From: Tragulus kanchil
Lineage: Eukaryota > Chordata > Mammalia > Artiodactyla > Tragulidae
Direction of reading: 5' to 3'
NCBI GenBank assembly: GCA_022376925.1
Contig: JAIOJX010000025.1
Location: 93,771,608 to 93,835,607 of the forward strand
Length of the DNA: 64,000 nucleotides
In this document: positions 12,000 through 23,888 of the stretch, in pieces
How the letters are laid out: each line of letters opens with the position of its first letter
Numbering within the stretch: the first letter of the stretch is position 1
Translations under genes and position numbers: made by a program
The notes under the pieces: generated by a model
The model's input: only the letters and a program-made list of their open reading frames with translations
What the model was told of the DNA's origin: nothing
The model's database searches: none

Positions 12000-12790
12000 G
12001 ATGTTAATTGTTGCATTTTGATGCATTTCACAGATTACTCAGTCAGGTTAAGTATCCTTTCATAAGGTCCTTGACTGTCCATGTGTTTTCTTCTTTTTGA
12101 GTTTTTCAGTTTGTCTTTTGTCTCTCTTTTTTCTAAAAATAATTATTCATTTCCTTATTGATTAGTAAGAATTCTTTAGATGGTGTAATTACTAAATCCT
12201 TTGCCAGTTGTCCATGTTACTAAAAAATGACTTTTTTTTCTACTCTGTAGCTTATCTTTCTACCTTATATGTAGTGTCCTCTGCATTCAGCTTTTTATAT
12301 CCTTTTTTAAAAATTATGGAAAAATTTAAATATACTCCAAAGAAGAGAGAATAGTATATTATAGCTTTCATGTACATTTGTTGTTGCTCAGTCACTAAGT
12401 CCTGTCCAACCCTTGGTGACCTCATAGATTGCAGCCTGTCCTGTCCTTCACCGTCTCCCAGAGTTTACTCAATCTCATGTCCATTGAGTCGATGATACCA
12501 TCCAACTGTCTCATCCTCTGTCACTCCCTTCTCCTCTTACCCTCAATCTTTCCCAGCATCAAGGTCTTTTCCAGTGAGTTGGTTCTTCGCATCAGATGGC
12601 CAAAGTACATAATCTTCAACAATTATCAGTATTTTTCCTGGAAATAGTTATCTTTTCCTTTGAGTTTTGTTCCTTTTGTGAATTATCTAAGAAATCCTTA
12701 AATAAAGATTGTTTTGCTATTATTCGTGTAACTGAGTATTTCTAAGATGAGAAAGCACTCATTCTTTTTGTCATAGCACCTGTTCTTTTT
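12000..12790 (-). mobile_element. Old L1 fragment, split by BovB
   Basis: T-rich sequence such as CAGTTTGTCTTTTG and GATTAGTAAGAATTCTTTAGATGG before the BovB piece, and TTTGTTCCTTTTGTGAATTATCTAAGAAATCC after it, has the look of antisense L1 ORF2/3' region. Divergence is high and the subfamily is not assigned. Confidence 0.4.
12379..12612 (-). mobile_element. BovB (RTE) LINE 3' fragment
   Basis: The plus strand starts TTGTTGTTGCTCAGTCACTA and contains CTCATGTCCATTGAGTCGATGA, CCATCCAACTGTCTCATCCTCTG and CTTCGCATCAGATGGCCAAAGTA in BovB order. It is a 5'-truncated piece with no intact reverse transcriptase. BovB together with Bov-tA marks the host as a ruminant. Confidence 0.85.
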
Positions 12791-13121
12791 AGATTTTAGT
12801 TTTTTATAAATGTTGCTTTGTGTAGCAATTTCTAATATATGCAAAGCATTATTGATTACACGCATGTTAACCTATACCTTCTTCCTGAACAGTGTGTACT
12901 TTTATTATTCAGCACAAGCTATTAATTCAGGTTGTGGAAACTTGCCAGTTGTCCCAACAATATCCTTTGTGTCACCACAGAGCTTATTGAAAATCCTATG
13001 TGTCCTTATAAGAAGGCTGATCAATCATTCAGGAAATGTCAAAGTATAAGCCTGAGTCAGCTGTGCTGGCAATTATGTTTCTACAAAGTAATTCCTCTCA
13101 ATTTTCTTTCCTTATTTCTAG

Positions 13122-13275
13122 TGTGCCACCTGGGCTCGAAGGCATAAAAGAACAAGACCTCTGCAACAAGATAATGGCTAAAATATTAGAAAATTACAAT
13201 ACGCTGTTTGAAGTAGAGTGTATGGAAAATGATAACCAGAGGTGTGAAAGCCTGGCAAGGCTTATCATACTAAAA
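13122..13275 (+). CDS. Candidate internal coding exon of an unrecognised gene (154 bp)
   Basis: A strong acceptor precedes it: a C/T-rich tract from 13092 ending TTATTTCTAG at 13121. A consensus donor follows, AAAA|GTAAGT at 13276. Between them the frame is open. The first base completes a codon (phase 2 entry) and the last codon is whole (phase 0 exit), giving 51 codons with start VPPGLEGIKEQDLCNK and end CESLARLIILK. The protein is hydrophilic and looks helical; I see no signature motif and do not recognise the family. Exit phase 0 fits the entry phase of the exon at 53416. A SINE lies 40 bases into the following intron. A chance open frame between splice-like sites cannot be excluded, but both sites are better than average. 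Confidence 0.6.
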
Positions 13276-13315
13276 GTAAGTAGCTCTGATATTTAATTCT
13301 ATATATATATATATA

Positions 13316-13586
13316 TTTTTTTTTTTTGGCCACTTCTATTGGTCTTTCATTTATTGATTTTCATCTATCATTGTTCTTTTGGCCTGTGTGGGCCTCCCAT
13401 CACAGTGGCTTCTCTCACTGCAGAGCACTGGCTCTGGGTGCATGCGCTCCAGAGCTCCGGCTCAGTAATTGGACACATCGGTCTAGCCACTCCACGGCAC
13501 ATGGGATCTTCCCAGGCCAGGGATCAAACTGGCGCCCCTTGCACTGCAAGGCGGTGTCCTTACCCACTGGACCACCAGGGAAGCCC
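13316..13586 (-). mobile_element. CHR-1-related tRNA-Glu SINE, short form
   Basis: On the minus strand it starts GGGGCTTCCCTGGTGGTCC, carries the B box (antisense GGGATCAAACTGG at 13520), the CHR-1-like middle, and the family-specific 3' part ending GACCAATAGAAGTGGCC followed directly by an A run. It lacks the G/C-rich extension and AATAAA/TCTTT tail of the long form. It lies in the intron, antisense to the candidate gene. Confidence 0.85.
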
Positions 13587-14217
13587 CAGTATTGATATAT
13601 TTTAATGCCAGATATTTCATTTAATCATTTGGTCATGCACATTCCTTATGGATTTAGCTTCAGGTTATTATTCCTATGTTAAATTCTTTTTATGAAATCT
13701 GTTCTTTGTATCAAGTGTTTGTTAAACTGATACATGTTCTTCTAAGATTGGAAAATAATTGTGGATTGATGTTTGCTTACTACTGTAAAATCATCTCAGA
13801 AGCCCTTACGTGAGCTCAATGCTGCGGTCAGTTGGGTACACCACCTTTATGGAAGCCTGGTGTTACAGCAGGGATATGTGCTATGGAAGCTCTGATTTTT
13901 TATAAATGTTGCTTTGTGTAGCAATTTCTAATATATGCAAAGCATTATTGATTACACGCATGTTAACCTATACCTTCTTCCTGAACAGTGTGTACTTTTA
14001 TTATTCAGCACAAGCTATTAATTCAGGTTGTGGAAACTTGCCAGTTGTCCCAACAATATCCTTTGTGTCACCACAGAGCTTATTGAAAATCCTATGTGTC
14101 CTTATAAGAAGGCTGATCAATCATTCAGGAAATGTCAAAGTATAAGCCTGAGTCAGCTGTGCTGGCAATTATGTTTCTACAAAGTAATTCCTCTCAATTT
14201 TCTTTCCTTATTTCTAG

Positions 14218-14371
14218 TGTGCCACCTGGGCTCGAAGGCATAAAAGAACAAGACCTCTGCAACAAGATAATGGCTAAAATATTAGAAAATTACAATACGC
14301 TGTTTGAAGTAGAGTGTATGGAAAATGATAACCAGAGGTGTGAAAGCCTGGCAAGGCTTATCATACTAAAA
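14218..14371 (+). CDS. Second printed copy of the candidate exon (likely assembly duplicate)
   Basis: Base-for-base the same exon, acceptor and donor as 13122-13275, 1096 bases downstream, inside duplication 6. A true tandem exon duplication would be in frame only if the phases matched: entry phase 2 and exit phase 0 do not, so a transcript containing both copies would shift frame. That agrees with the copy being an artefact. Confidence 0.55.
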
Positions 14372-14392
14372 GTAAGTAGCTCTGATATTTAA

Positions 14393-14411
<19 letters not shown>

Positions 14412-14423
<12 letters not shown>

Positions 14424-14682
14424 GGCCACTTCTATTGGTCTTTCATTTATTGATTTTCATCTATCATTGTTCTTTTGGCCTGTGTGGGCCTCCCATCACA
14501 GTGGCTTCTCTCACTGCAGAGCACTGGCTCTGGGTGCATGCGCTCCAGAGCTCCGGCTCAGTAATTGGACACATCGGTCTAGCCACTCCACGGCACATGG
14601 GATCTTCCCAGGCCAGGGATCAAACTGGCGCCCCTTGCACTGCAAGGCGGTGTCCTTACCCACTGGACCACCAGGGAAGCCC
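14412..14682 (-). mobile_element. Short-form SINE, second printed copy
   Basis: The 13316-13586 insertion repeated by duplication 6 with the same flanks. Confidence 0.85.
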
Positions 14683-14984
14683 CAGTATTGATATATTTTT
14701 AATGCCAGATATTTCATTTAATCATTTGGTCATGCACATTCCTTATGGATTTAGCTTCAGGTTATTATTCCTATGTTAAATTCTTTTTATGAAATCTGTT
14801 CTTTGTATCAAGTGTTTGTTAAACTGATACATGTTCTTCTAAGATTGGAAAATAATTGTGGATTGATGTTTGCTTACTACTGTAAAATCATCTCAGAAGC
14901 CCTTACGTGAGCTCAATGCTGCGGTCAGTTGGGTACACCACCTTTTTATGGAAGCCTGGTGTTACAGCAGGGATATGTGCTATG

Positions 14985-15305
14985 TCTGTGTCCAGAAGTG
15001 TTAGCTTACTGAGTAAACTGCAGATTCCTGAAGATAGTATTACTCTGTGTTTTTGTCTCTTTTGTGCCTGGCACACTTCCAGGTTCAACTTCAGATTGTA
15101 AGCCCTATATGCTACATGGTCCTTGAACTATCCCCAGTAACAAGAATAGTTTTCAAACCTGTAAAGGAATCTTGACAATACTATCTAAATCTTTTTATCT
15201 ATTGGCTGATAATTTATAACCTGTCTTTCACACATTAAGCAAATGCATGCAGGTCTCTACAGATTTACACTTGAGAGTCAGAGGATAAACACTGAAACCA
15301 AGTAC
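14985..15305. other. No recognised feature
   Basis: Single-copy sequence between duplications 6 and 7. No repeat, splice-bounded frame or RNA gene is recognised. Confidence 0.5.
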
Positions 15306-16019
15306 TTCAGGTGAGGACTGGAGGGAAGGCATCCTCTTTCTTTCTCATTCATATTGAGGTCCATCTTGATGGAACTGATAGGGGAGGTTCCCGAAGGAGG
15401 TGTTCTGAGGCTTACCACATTACGGACCACACTGTGCTCTTGTTCATTCATATGGCCTTGAGTGGTAAGACCGTAGACACTTGGTTTGGGCACCGAAGGG
15501 GTATTTTTGTTTCTTGCTCCAGTTGAGGTATGACTTGAAAGAAGAAATGAAAAGGTGAGGGGGTATCATGTGTCATTCAACCAAAGCAGCAAAAGAAGAT
15601 GGAAGTTAGAGTTTTCTTAATGAGGGATTATGTGTGAATACAGCAGCCTCTCTATAAGAAATGGTGTACACGTGAGAGGAGTATGTTTGATGGGAATCAG
15701 CGTCATAAAGAGAACTTTAACTGAAATTTGAGGGAAGGGAAGAACAGGACGTACAGATAACAGTGAGCTACTTTAGAGAATATCAAGTGTAGTCTAAGGG
15801 GGAAATAACATGGTAGCTGAGAAAATATCAGTGATTCACAAAATAATATATTTTTTTAAACCATCAATTTTGGTATGAAAAATTAAAAATAATTTTGAAT
15901 AGAAAAAAAACTACCTTAAAAAGTTACTCTGATTCCAATAATGCTTTCTAAAGGTCTCATTTAAAAATATTAAAATATGATTGACTTTCTTTTAGCTCTA
16001 TCTCTGATAAATACTTTTT

Positions 16020-16278
16020 TAAAAATTTTTTGGCCACTTCAGTTGGTCTTTCATTCATTTATTTTGTTTGTTCTTTGGCCTGTGTGGGCCTCCTGTTGCA
16101 GTGGCCTCTCATTGCAGAGCACCAGCTCTGGGCACGTGCACTCCAGAGCTCCAGCTTGATAGTTGGACACATTGGTCCAGCCGCTCTGCGGCACTTGAGA
16201 TCTTCCCAGGCCAGGGATCAAACTGGTGCCCCTTGCACTGCAAGACGGTGTCTTATCCACTGGACCACCAGGGAAGCC
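16020..16278 (-). mobile_element. CHR-1-related tRNA-Glu SINE, short form
   Basis: Full element on the minus strand, ending GAAGTGGCCAAAAAA without the long-form tail. A 16-base target-site duplication (CTGATAAATACTTTTT) sits at 16004-16019 and again from 16279, which fixes both borders and shows L1-type retrotransposition. Confidence 0.92.
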
Positions 16279-17209
16279 CTGATAAATACTTTTTAACATG
16301 CGTATATTTTAACTAAGACTGGTAAGATAATGTAGTAAACCTAACATATAAATAAAATAGATTAATATGATTTCGTAGGCAAGACAAACTTGCTGAGATG
16401 CCAATAATCACTAGACTACACCAACAGGAATTTATATGCCGTGTAAATAAAATGAAACCTGTTGAGATCTTTGGAAGAGTGACTGACGGTAAACGGATAA
16501 TACTCAGGACTGGAAGGAAGGGGCATCCTCTTTCTTTCTCATTCATATTGAGGTCCATCTTGATGGAACTGATAGGGAGGTTCCGAAGGAGGTGTTCTGA
16601 GGCTTACCACATTACGGACCACACTGTGCTCTTGTTCATTCATATGGCCTTGAGTGGTAAGACCGTAGACACTTGGTTTGGGCACCGAAGGGGTATTTTT
16701 GTTTCTTGCTCCAGTTGAGGTATGACTTGAAAGAAGAAATGAAAAGGTGAGGGGGTATCATGTGTCATTCAACCAAAGCAGCAAAAGAAGATGGAAGTTA
16801 GAGTTTTCTTAATGAGGGATTATGTGTGAATACAGCAGCCTCTCTATAAGAAATGGTGTACACGTGAGAGGAGTATGTTTGATGGGAATCAGCGTCATAA
16901 AGAGAACTTTAACTGAAATTTGAGGGAAGGGAAGAACAGGACGTACAGATAACAGTGAGCTACTTTAGAGAATATCAAGTGTAGTCTAAGGGGGAAATAA
17001 CATGGTAGCTGAGAAAATATCAGTGATTCACAAAATAATATATTTATAAACCATCAATATTGGTATGAAAAATTAAAAATAATTTTGAATAGAAAAAAAA
17101 CTACCTTAAAAAGTTACTCTGATTCCAATAATGCTTTCTAAAGGTCTCATTTAAAAATATTAAAATATGATTGACTTTCTTTTAGCTCTATCTCTGATAA
17201 ATACTTTTT

Positions 17210-17468
17210 TAAAAATTTTTTGGCCACTTCAGTTGGTCTTTCATTCATTTATTTTGTTTGTTCTTTGGCCTGTGTGGGCCTCCTGTTGCAGTGGCCTCTC
17301 ATTGCAGAGCACCAGCTCTGGGCACGTGCACTCCAGAGCTCCAGCTTGATAGTTGGACACATTGGTCCAGCCGCTCTGCGGCACTTGAGATCTTCCCAGG
17401 CCAGGGATCAAACTGGTGCCCCTTGCACTGCAAGACGGTGTCTTATCCACTGGACCACCAGGGAAGCC
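17210..17468 (-). mobile_element. Short-form SINE, second printed copy
   Basis: The 16020-16278 insertion with the same target-site duplication, repeated by duplication 7. Confidence 0.92.
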
Positions 17469-17698
17469 CTGATAAATACTTTTTAACATGCGTATATTTT
17501 AACTAAGACTGGTAAGATAATGTAGTAAACCTAACATATAAATAAAATAGATTAATATGATTTCGTAGGCAAGACAAACTTGCTGAGATGCCAATAATCA
17601 CTAGACTACACCAACAGGAATTTATATGCCGTGTAAATAAAATGAAACCTGTTGAGATCTTTGGAAGAGTGACTGACGTGTAAACGGATAATACTCAG

Positions 17699-18954
17699 TG
17701 AGGCAAATAGGGATATCTTAGGTGGATGAATATGACTGCTACTCTGTTAATGCAAGTTTCACATCAGCCTAGGATCAGATAAGTGTTATCACTGGGACCT
17801 CCATGCTAAAGCATCATTCTGTTAAAGCAGAATATTTAATGCTTTTTTGCTGATCTTACTGATAGTCTTACCTCTCACATGATGAATAATGCAACAAGGG
17901 AGCAGGTTTTCTGAACTTAAGTATAGCCAGTAGAGATAGAGTGGAAGTTATGGGAACTAGTTTAATGGACTGTATCAGGGCCATTTTGAGATCCGTAACA
18001 GTGAAGAATGCACTAGCCATAGGTAGCTATGTATACCTGGACTTTGTTTAGAAAGCAGATTTTTCTAAAATTCCTTCGGCCATAAAAACATTAGATATAA
18101 GCCAAAAAGGAAGCTGGATTGAAAAGGGATTGGGAGGTTCACGATGGTATCATTAACATACTGGAAAATGGAAGAGCAAGGAAGAAAAACATCATATCAT
18201 TCTCATGAGCTCAGCTTTTGAAAGGATGTATCTAAAAAGAGGAAACAGGCACAGAACAAATGATAAATACACCAGAGTGATGAGACATGAAGTATCTGAG
18301 CTGAGAATAAGCCAAGTGAAAAGGGCCTTCAAGGAGGAAAGTACCAAACAGACCCACTGATATGTCTGTGTGCCCCACGATAGGAAACAGAGTGTTGTAC
18401 AATGGTCTCATGATTCCCTGTGGGCTACATGAAAATTGGGAGCCCAAACATGTATAAGTTTGGATACATTTGGACCTGAATGAAGAACTTTGAGTGTTGG
18501 AATGTAGACTGCTGTTCTGCTGAGGGGGTCTCATTTATTTGTGTCATTCTCAGTATTTTAATCATTGGCTTGAAATGAGCACATACTTAGCACTTTTCTG
18601 AATGAAATAAAGCTGAAGAATAGGGAAGATGCTAGATGGCTGGATACATATGCCAGGAAAGTTTGTGTGTGTGAAGGTGTGTGTGTGGGTGTGTACCACT
18701 CTTCCCCTGTTCTTCCATGCTTACTGAAAAAAAGTCACCTGTTTCATTTGGGTCTGCAGCAGTGTGCTAACGTCAGCCAGGCCACTCCCTCAGCCCCAGC
18801 GGGTGGATGAATCCTAAGTGGTCCCTATCAGTGGTGATGTGAAGGTTGACTATGGCACAGTTCAGGCCAAGGAGATGGAAGGCAAAGTGTGCTGAGGGCA
18901 GATAACTCCTGGGAAGTATTTTCATCCCTCATTACAAAAAAGAGAATGATTTAA
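17699..18954. other. No recognised gene; short GT-rich tract
   Basis: Single-copy sequence. A degenerate GT tract lies at about 18665-18695. A 100-codon minus-strand frame at 18232-18534 has no splice or family support. Nothing else is recognised. Confidence 0.5.
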
Positions 18955-19175
18955 GAGATCAGCACTGTGGTTGCCTCTGGGTGGAGTGGAGAGTGGCGGC
19001 AGTGGTGACAGCCAACTAGGAGAAAGGACCCTAGGGAGACCTCGGGGTGATGGCAGTGATCTCCATAGCAAGTGGGTTATACAGGCATATACATTTGTTA
19101 AAGCTCTTTCAGCTGCACACCTAGGATTTGTACATTTTACTGTATGTAAGTTATTTTTTTTAGTTTTAATACAAA
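18955..19175 (+). mobile_element. Old L1 3' UTR fragment
   Basis: The order GATCAGCACTGTGGTTGCCTCTGG, GGTGATGGCAGTGATCTCC, ATACATTTGTTAAAGCTC, GTACATTTTACTGTATG matches the plus-strand 3' end of old L1M elements, ending in an A-rich stretch. Noncoding. Confidence 0.6.
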
Positions 19176-20149
19176 AAAGAAAGAACAGCCCTCTGGATCA
19201 AGATGTCCCCACTCCCATCCTGCTTTCAGATGTTCTTATGGGAAAGCCAAGTGCAGAGCGCTGCCGCCACCACCCTTTGCCCTTGATGAATGTACCGCTG
19301 ACACACTGAGGCTGGCGACTGAAAGAGGAAACAGCCTCAGTCCCTCCTCATTGCTCATCTGCTGAGTCAACCCTCAGCACATATACCTCTAAACTGTCAG
19401 TTGCGCAAGGGAAGTGAATGCCCTTGTAAGATGAACTGCTTGCAACAAAAGCATCATATCTCATGGAATCAGTACAATTGGAAAATTCTAACCTTAGGAA
19501 GTTCATAGCCAAAAGGAAACCAACATTTATTAATGATAGCTCAATGAAAATATCACGCATGAATTTTACTTAACATCTAACACAGTGAGAGATGTTAGTG
19601 TGATGTGATCACCAAAAAAATTGTTGACTGATTTACTGTGTGTACCATTAGTACTTAGAATAAAGAATGTAGGTCTCCCTGAACTTGTTATAGGTCAGAC
19701 AGTATTTACAGTATTAGTTTTTCTTTTGAACACTGTTCACACTCTCCTGACAGTCACTACTGGCCATCATTTATTCTCACTAAATATATATTTGCCAAGG
19801 TGACTGTCATGTACTTTAGTTATCATTGTACTGTTGTTGACTTGTAAATCATAACTAGCTCCAAGCTATCAGAATAACAATAGAGCCATATTTCTCACGA
19901 TGCATAAAACACCATATGGTACCTGAAATTTCTTATACCCACAACATGATCTCTAAAACAGTGTTGGTGTTCTGCCCTCTCCAGCCTTCGTTTGCTGACC
20001 ACCAGCCTGCTGAGCTGGAGACCGGCCTTAGTTTGCCCTTAATTCCCCCTCATTTACTCATACCCATGGGTGCTCTCGTTCTTCCTTTGACATTTCCCTT
20101 GAAGTAGGTGACTCATGTCCAGCCCCCACCACTGCTCAGAAAAGCCACT
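19176..20149. other. No recognised feature
   Basis: No repeat family, splice-bounded frame or RNA gene seen. Short open frames here do not exceed what AT-rich mammalian sequence gives by chance. Confidence 0.45.
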
Positions 20150-20290
20150 TGTTACTGCCACAGAGTTTCAAACTGTTCTCCCCCCTCTAGGCTCACCCTC
20201 ACCCTAAATCCTTTCTACCAGCGGTAGATTGATGTTTCAAAAAAATCTAATTATAACATAGTCTTGACTTAAGTAAATAAACCCTTTTCT
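20150..20290 (-). mobile_element. Possible L2 fragment
   Basis: The passage CTAAATCCTTTCTACCAGCG followed by AAAATCTAATTATAACATAGTC resembles the antisense of L2 LINE 3' ends. Divergence is high, so the call is weak. Confidence 0.35.
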
Positions 20291-20583
20291 GTTATTTAAC
20301 CCTACCCCACTTTCGCTGACAGCAGACAATCAAGACTTCAGTACTTAGAATTTTGAACCTTTATGCTTTGTCCGCAAGCTAAACTTTCCCCATTAAATGC
20401 TTGAGTGAACTTTGAATTTTGCTTGTATTCTTCCTATTTCTCTATTCTCTCTTCCATCTCCTTTGAGAACTCTTCCTTCTCTCAGTTAGAATTAAACATT
20501 ATTTCCTAAGTTCATTCTTAGATCTTCAATCTAGAGCTCTCCCTGACAAACCATACATCTATATCTCACTACCTAGTGCTCAC

Positions 20584-20840
20584 CTGTACCTGCAGGTCCC
20601 AGGGATTGTCTCCTCATGTTCGTTGCCTTTGAGGATCTGAATGCCCTGTTTGATGACCATAATGATTGGCCCATCCATCCACAGAATCACTCCAGGGTAA
20701 TGTCCATCAGTCACTAAAACCTGTTTATTCTTCTGCTGAAGTATCTCATAAATCTCTCCCACTCTCTCTGGTGCTTCCTCATCGCCTCTCATCCAGGCAG
20801 GAAAATTCTGTTCCTGGTCCCCCATTATCACATTCACCTG
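20584..20840 (-). CDS. Weak candidate exon on the minus strand (printed twice)
   Basis: A frame of about 85 codons runs on the minus strand (residues such as QNFPAWMRGDEEAPERVGE and HYPGVILWMDGPII) and ends close to a good donor, CAG|GTGAGC, near 20583. The composition looks protein-like. Against it: the acceptor side (CAATCAGGGTCACCAG) has no pyrimidine tract, the sequence just upstream resembles an old MER5-type transposon relic, and frames of this length arise by chance. I do not recognise a family. The second printed copy is 21663-21919. Confidence 0.2.
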
Positions 20841-20984
20841 GTGACCCTGATTGAGTCAGAAAACTCATGGCAGGTCCCTAAATCTGTATTTTAAAAGCCT
20901 TCCTTGGTAATTTTAATAATCAGCCAAATTGGGGAACTGATTGGCTCTCAGAAGTCTACAGCAGTAGCCTTCTTACTGGTTTCC

Positions 20985-21215
20985 CTGACTCTGTTCTGCC
21001 CTTTGATTCTGTTTTCCCTCTTCTCCTGTCTGAGGTACTTCCTTCCATACAAATATGAACATACTTCATCCCATATCAAAGTTCTTCAGTGGATCCTCTT
21101 CACCTGTCCCTACACTATACTTCCCAATCTTAGTGTAACAAACAAAATTTTCCATAATTTGAACCCACCCCACCTAGCCCCACTTTTCCCCCACCGCTCC
21201 TGCCCATACGTTTGA
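20985..21215 (-). mobile_element. L2-like fragment
   Basis: AAAGTTCTTCAGTGGATCC followed by CCATAATTTGAACCCACCCC and CCTAGCCCCAC follows the order of antisense L2 LINE 3' sequence. Printed again at about 22064-22294 by duplication 8. Confidence 0.4.
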
Positions 21216-22690
21216 TGGGTCATCAGTAGGTGAAAGTGTGGAAACCGTGTCATTTTATGCCTCATACTTGTCAGAATGGTGAGCACAGGGCCTGACATTG
21301 AAAATTCCTTGAGCAATGACTAGACTCTTTATAATATTGAAAATAATGTCTATGATCATAGCTTCTACTTTGTAGGGAGGTAATAACAGTGAAACTCTTC
21401 AAATCAATTGAATGAAACAGGGAAACCTGAAAGTTCATGGAATGCTTCATAACTTTCATATTTAAGCAAAGATCTCAGATACATCTAAAGTCTTTAGCTG
21501 TTCTGGAAGGAGCACTGATAATTAGGTTAAGAAAGCTTATATCTGTATCCTGGCTACTTAGCAATGTCTCTGGGTGGTTTATAATCTCTCTGTTTCTCTT
21601 TACTTCTGTATCAGAAGCTCCCTGACAAACCATACATCTATATCTCACTACCTAGTGCTCACCTGTACCTGCAGGTCCCAGGGATTGTCTCCTCATGTTC
21701 GTTGCCTTTGAGGATCTGAATGCCCTGTTTGATGACCATAATGATTGGCCCATCCATCCACAGAATCACTCCAGGGTAATGTCCATCAGTCACTAAAACC
21801 TGTTTATTCTTCTGCTGAAGTATCTCATAAATCTCTCCCACTCTCTCTGGTGCTTCCTCATCGCCTCTCATCCAGGCAGGAAAATTCTGTTCCTGGTCCC
21901 CCATTATCACATTCACCTGGTGACCCTGATTGAGTCAGAAAACTCATGGCAGGTCCCTAAATCTGTATTTTAAAAGCCTTCCTTGGTAATTTTAATAATC
22001 AGCCAAATTGGGGAACTGATTGGCTCTCAGAAGTCTACAGCAGTAGCCTTCTTACTGGTTTCCCTGACTCTGTTCTGCCCTTTGATTCTGTTTTCCCTCT
22101 TCTCCTGTCTGAGGTACTTCCTTCCATACAAATATGAACATACTTCATCCCATATCAAAGTTCTTCAGTGGATCCTCTTCACCTGTCCCTACACTATACT
22201 TCCCAATCTTAGTGTAACAAACAAAATTTTCCATAATTTGAACCCACCCTACCTAGCCCCACTTTTTCCCCACCACTCCTGCCCATACGTTTGATGGGTC
22301 ATCAGTAGGTGAAAGTGTGGAAACCGTGTCATTTTATGCCTCATACTTGTCAGAATGGTGAGCACAGGGCCTGACATTGAAAATTCCTTGAGCAATGACT
22401 AGACTCTTTATAATATTGAAAATAATGTCTATGATCATAGCTTCTACTTTGTAGGGAGGTAATAACAGTGAAACTCTTCAAATCAATTGAATGAAACAGG
22501 GAAACCTGAAAGTTCATGGAATGCTTCATAACTTTCATATTTAAGCAAAGATCTCAGATACATCTAAAGTCTTTAGCTGTTCTGGAAGGAGCACTGATAA
22601 TTAGGTTAAGAAAGCTTATATCTGTATCCTGGCTACTTAGCAATGTCTCTGGGTGGTTTATAATCTCTCTGTTTCTCTTTACTTCTGTAT

Positions 22691-23681
22691 ACAATGATGA
22701 AAGTCTTACATATTTGCTGTAGGATTTAAATCATTAATGCTTGTGAAAGTATTTTCAAAGCCACTTAGGTACAATAGAAATGAAAAGTTGATCAGAGGGA
22801 CTGGGGCTTGGGTGATGAGACAGGGTGAAGAATAATGGATGAAGCCATTGACTTATTTTGAAATGATTTGGTCAAAGACACTTCAATAAATATATTGATA
22901 AGCTTAGGATACAGAGTTAATAATTGTATTTCTGGAATCACATTGACTTCAAACTTAAAATTGGTGCGACTCTGGGAAAATTATTGAATATCTTCTTCAA
23001 CGCAGGTTTCCTTATCTGTAAGCTAAAATATCTGTAATTAATTTGGCTGTTGTTTGTTATGATTAAATTAGATAATGATGGCAAGGTTTTAATAAATTTT
23101 AGTTTTAAAGAAATTATTAGAGTCACATCATCTTACTTCCCTTGATATTAAAGGAATCAGGCTTAATCACGGAAGGAAAGTAGCTCCCAAAAGCATAAAA
23201 ATAAAGTTGTCAATCAGCTGTGTTACTCATGACAGGGCGTTTGCTACTTCTAGACATTTTTTACTATTTTGTATTTTAGTTTTCTCTCTATAGTTAAATT
23301 AAGCATCCTTTGTCTTTGGAAGGCAAGAATCTGTTTGCATCCTCAATGGACAGAAGAGTATGATTTTAGTATTCAAGGTGTATTTCTCAATATGCTTTTT
23401 AAAAATGCATTGTTTCATAAACTATAAAATTTTTAAGTGGAAATTTTTGCATGAATGAGGTACTATGTGGCTCTGTGAAAAATGACAAGGATTTCATCAA
23501 GATAGTGGGGAGAAGAAGTAAGGTGGGCAACAGAAGCCCCTCTAGATAGAAGAATGTGCCTTAGGACTTGGAGTGTTCATGTAATGGTGATTGGACATTT
23601 CTTGCTAGACCGTAGGAAGTATCAGGAGAAAGCCAGAGACTAGAGTTAAGTTATGATGGAGGTTAATTAGGTGTTTAAGAT
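22691..23681. other. Mostly unrecognised; MIR-like piece at 22945-23110
   Basis: The stretch with ACTCTGGGAAAATTATTGAAT, TTTCCTTATCTGTAAGCTAAAAT and GATTAAATTAGATAATG has the layout of a diverged MIR SINE. The rest shows nothing recognisable. Confidence 0.45.
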
Positions 23682-23888
23682 GCATAGGAATGGGAAAATA
23701 ATGAACTATTTTAAGAACAGAATGGATTTGGTCTAAGCTCTACTTTGGATCTTTATCTCTTTGACATGAGTAGGAAGTGGATGTGGCTTGGTAAATCATT
23801 TTTGTAATAAGCTAATGAGTGCAGTCACCTAATATCTGTTTTTGCTCAGCTGACTCTGATCAGAGCTGTAAAGCTGATCATGACTTCT

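Larger units (their letters stand above)
12800..14984. repeat. Tandem duplication 6 (12800-13885 and 13896-14984), carrying an exon
   Basis: Offset 1096 at the exon. Differences are single bases in T runs (near 13317 against 14413) and TT near 14946. The 10-base joint GAAGCTCTGA matches neither side well. The copy includes the candidate exon and the adjacent SINE, so both are printed twice. Confidence 0.97.
15306..17698. repeat. Tandem duplication 7 (15306-16508 and 16503-17698)
   Basis: Offset 1194 falling to 1190. Differences include GAGGTTCCCGAAGG against GAGGTTCCGAAGG near 15390/16577 and ATATTTTTTTAAACC against ATATTTATAAACC near 15850/17043. The SINE inside is identical in both. The joint falls at ACTCAGGACTGGA. 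Apart from the SINE, the unit contains nothing I recognise. Confidence 0.97.
20541..22690. repeat. Tandem duplication 8 (20541-21611 and 21616-22690)
   Basis: Offset exactly 1079. The copies differ at a few bases in one stretch (about 21170-21200 against 22249-22278): ACCCCACC/ACCCTACC, a T/C run shift, and CACCGCT/CACCACT. The joint is four bases. These substitutions could be allelic or sequencing error. Confidence 0.97.

Noticed and set aside
13500..13560. tRNA-like A and B boxes that might mark tRNA genes
   Set aside because: They are the pol III promoter remnants of SINE heads; no cloverleaf can be formed with the surrounding sequence.
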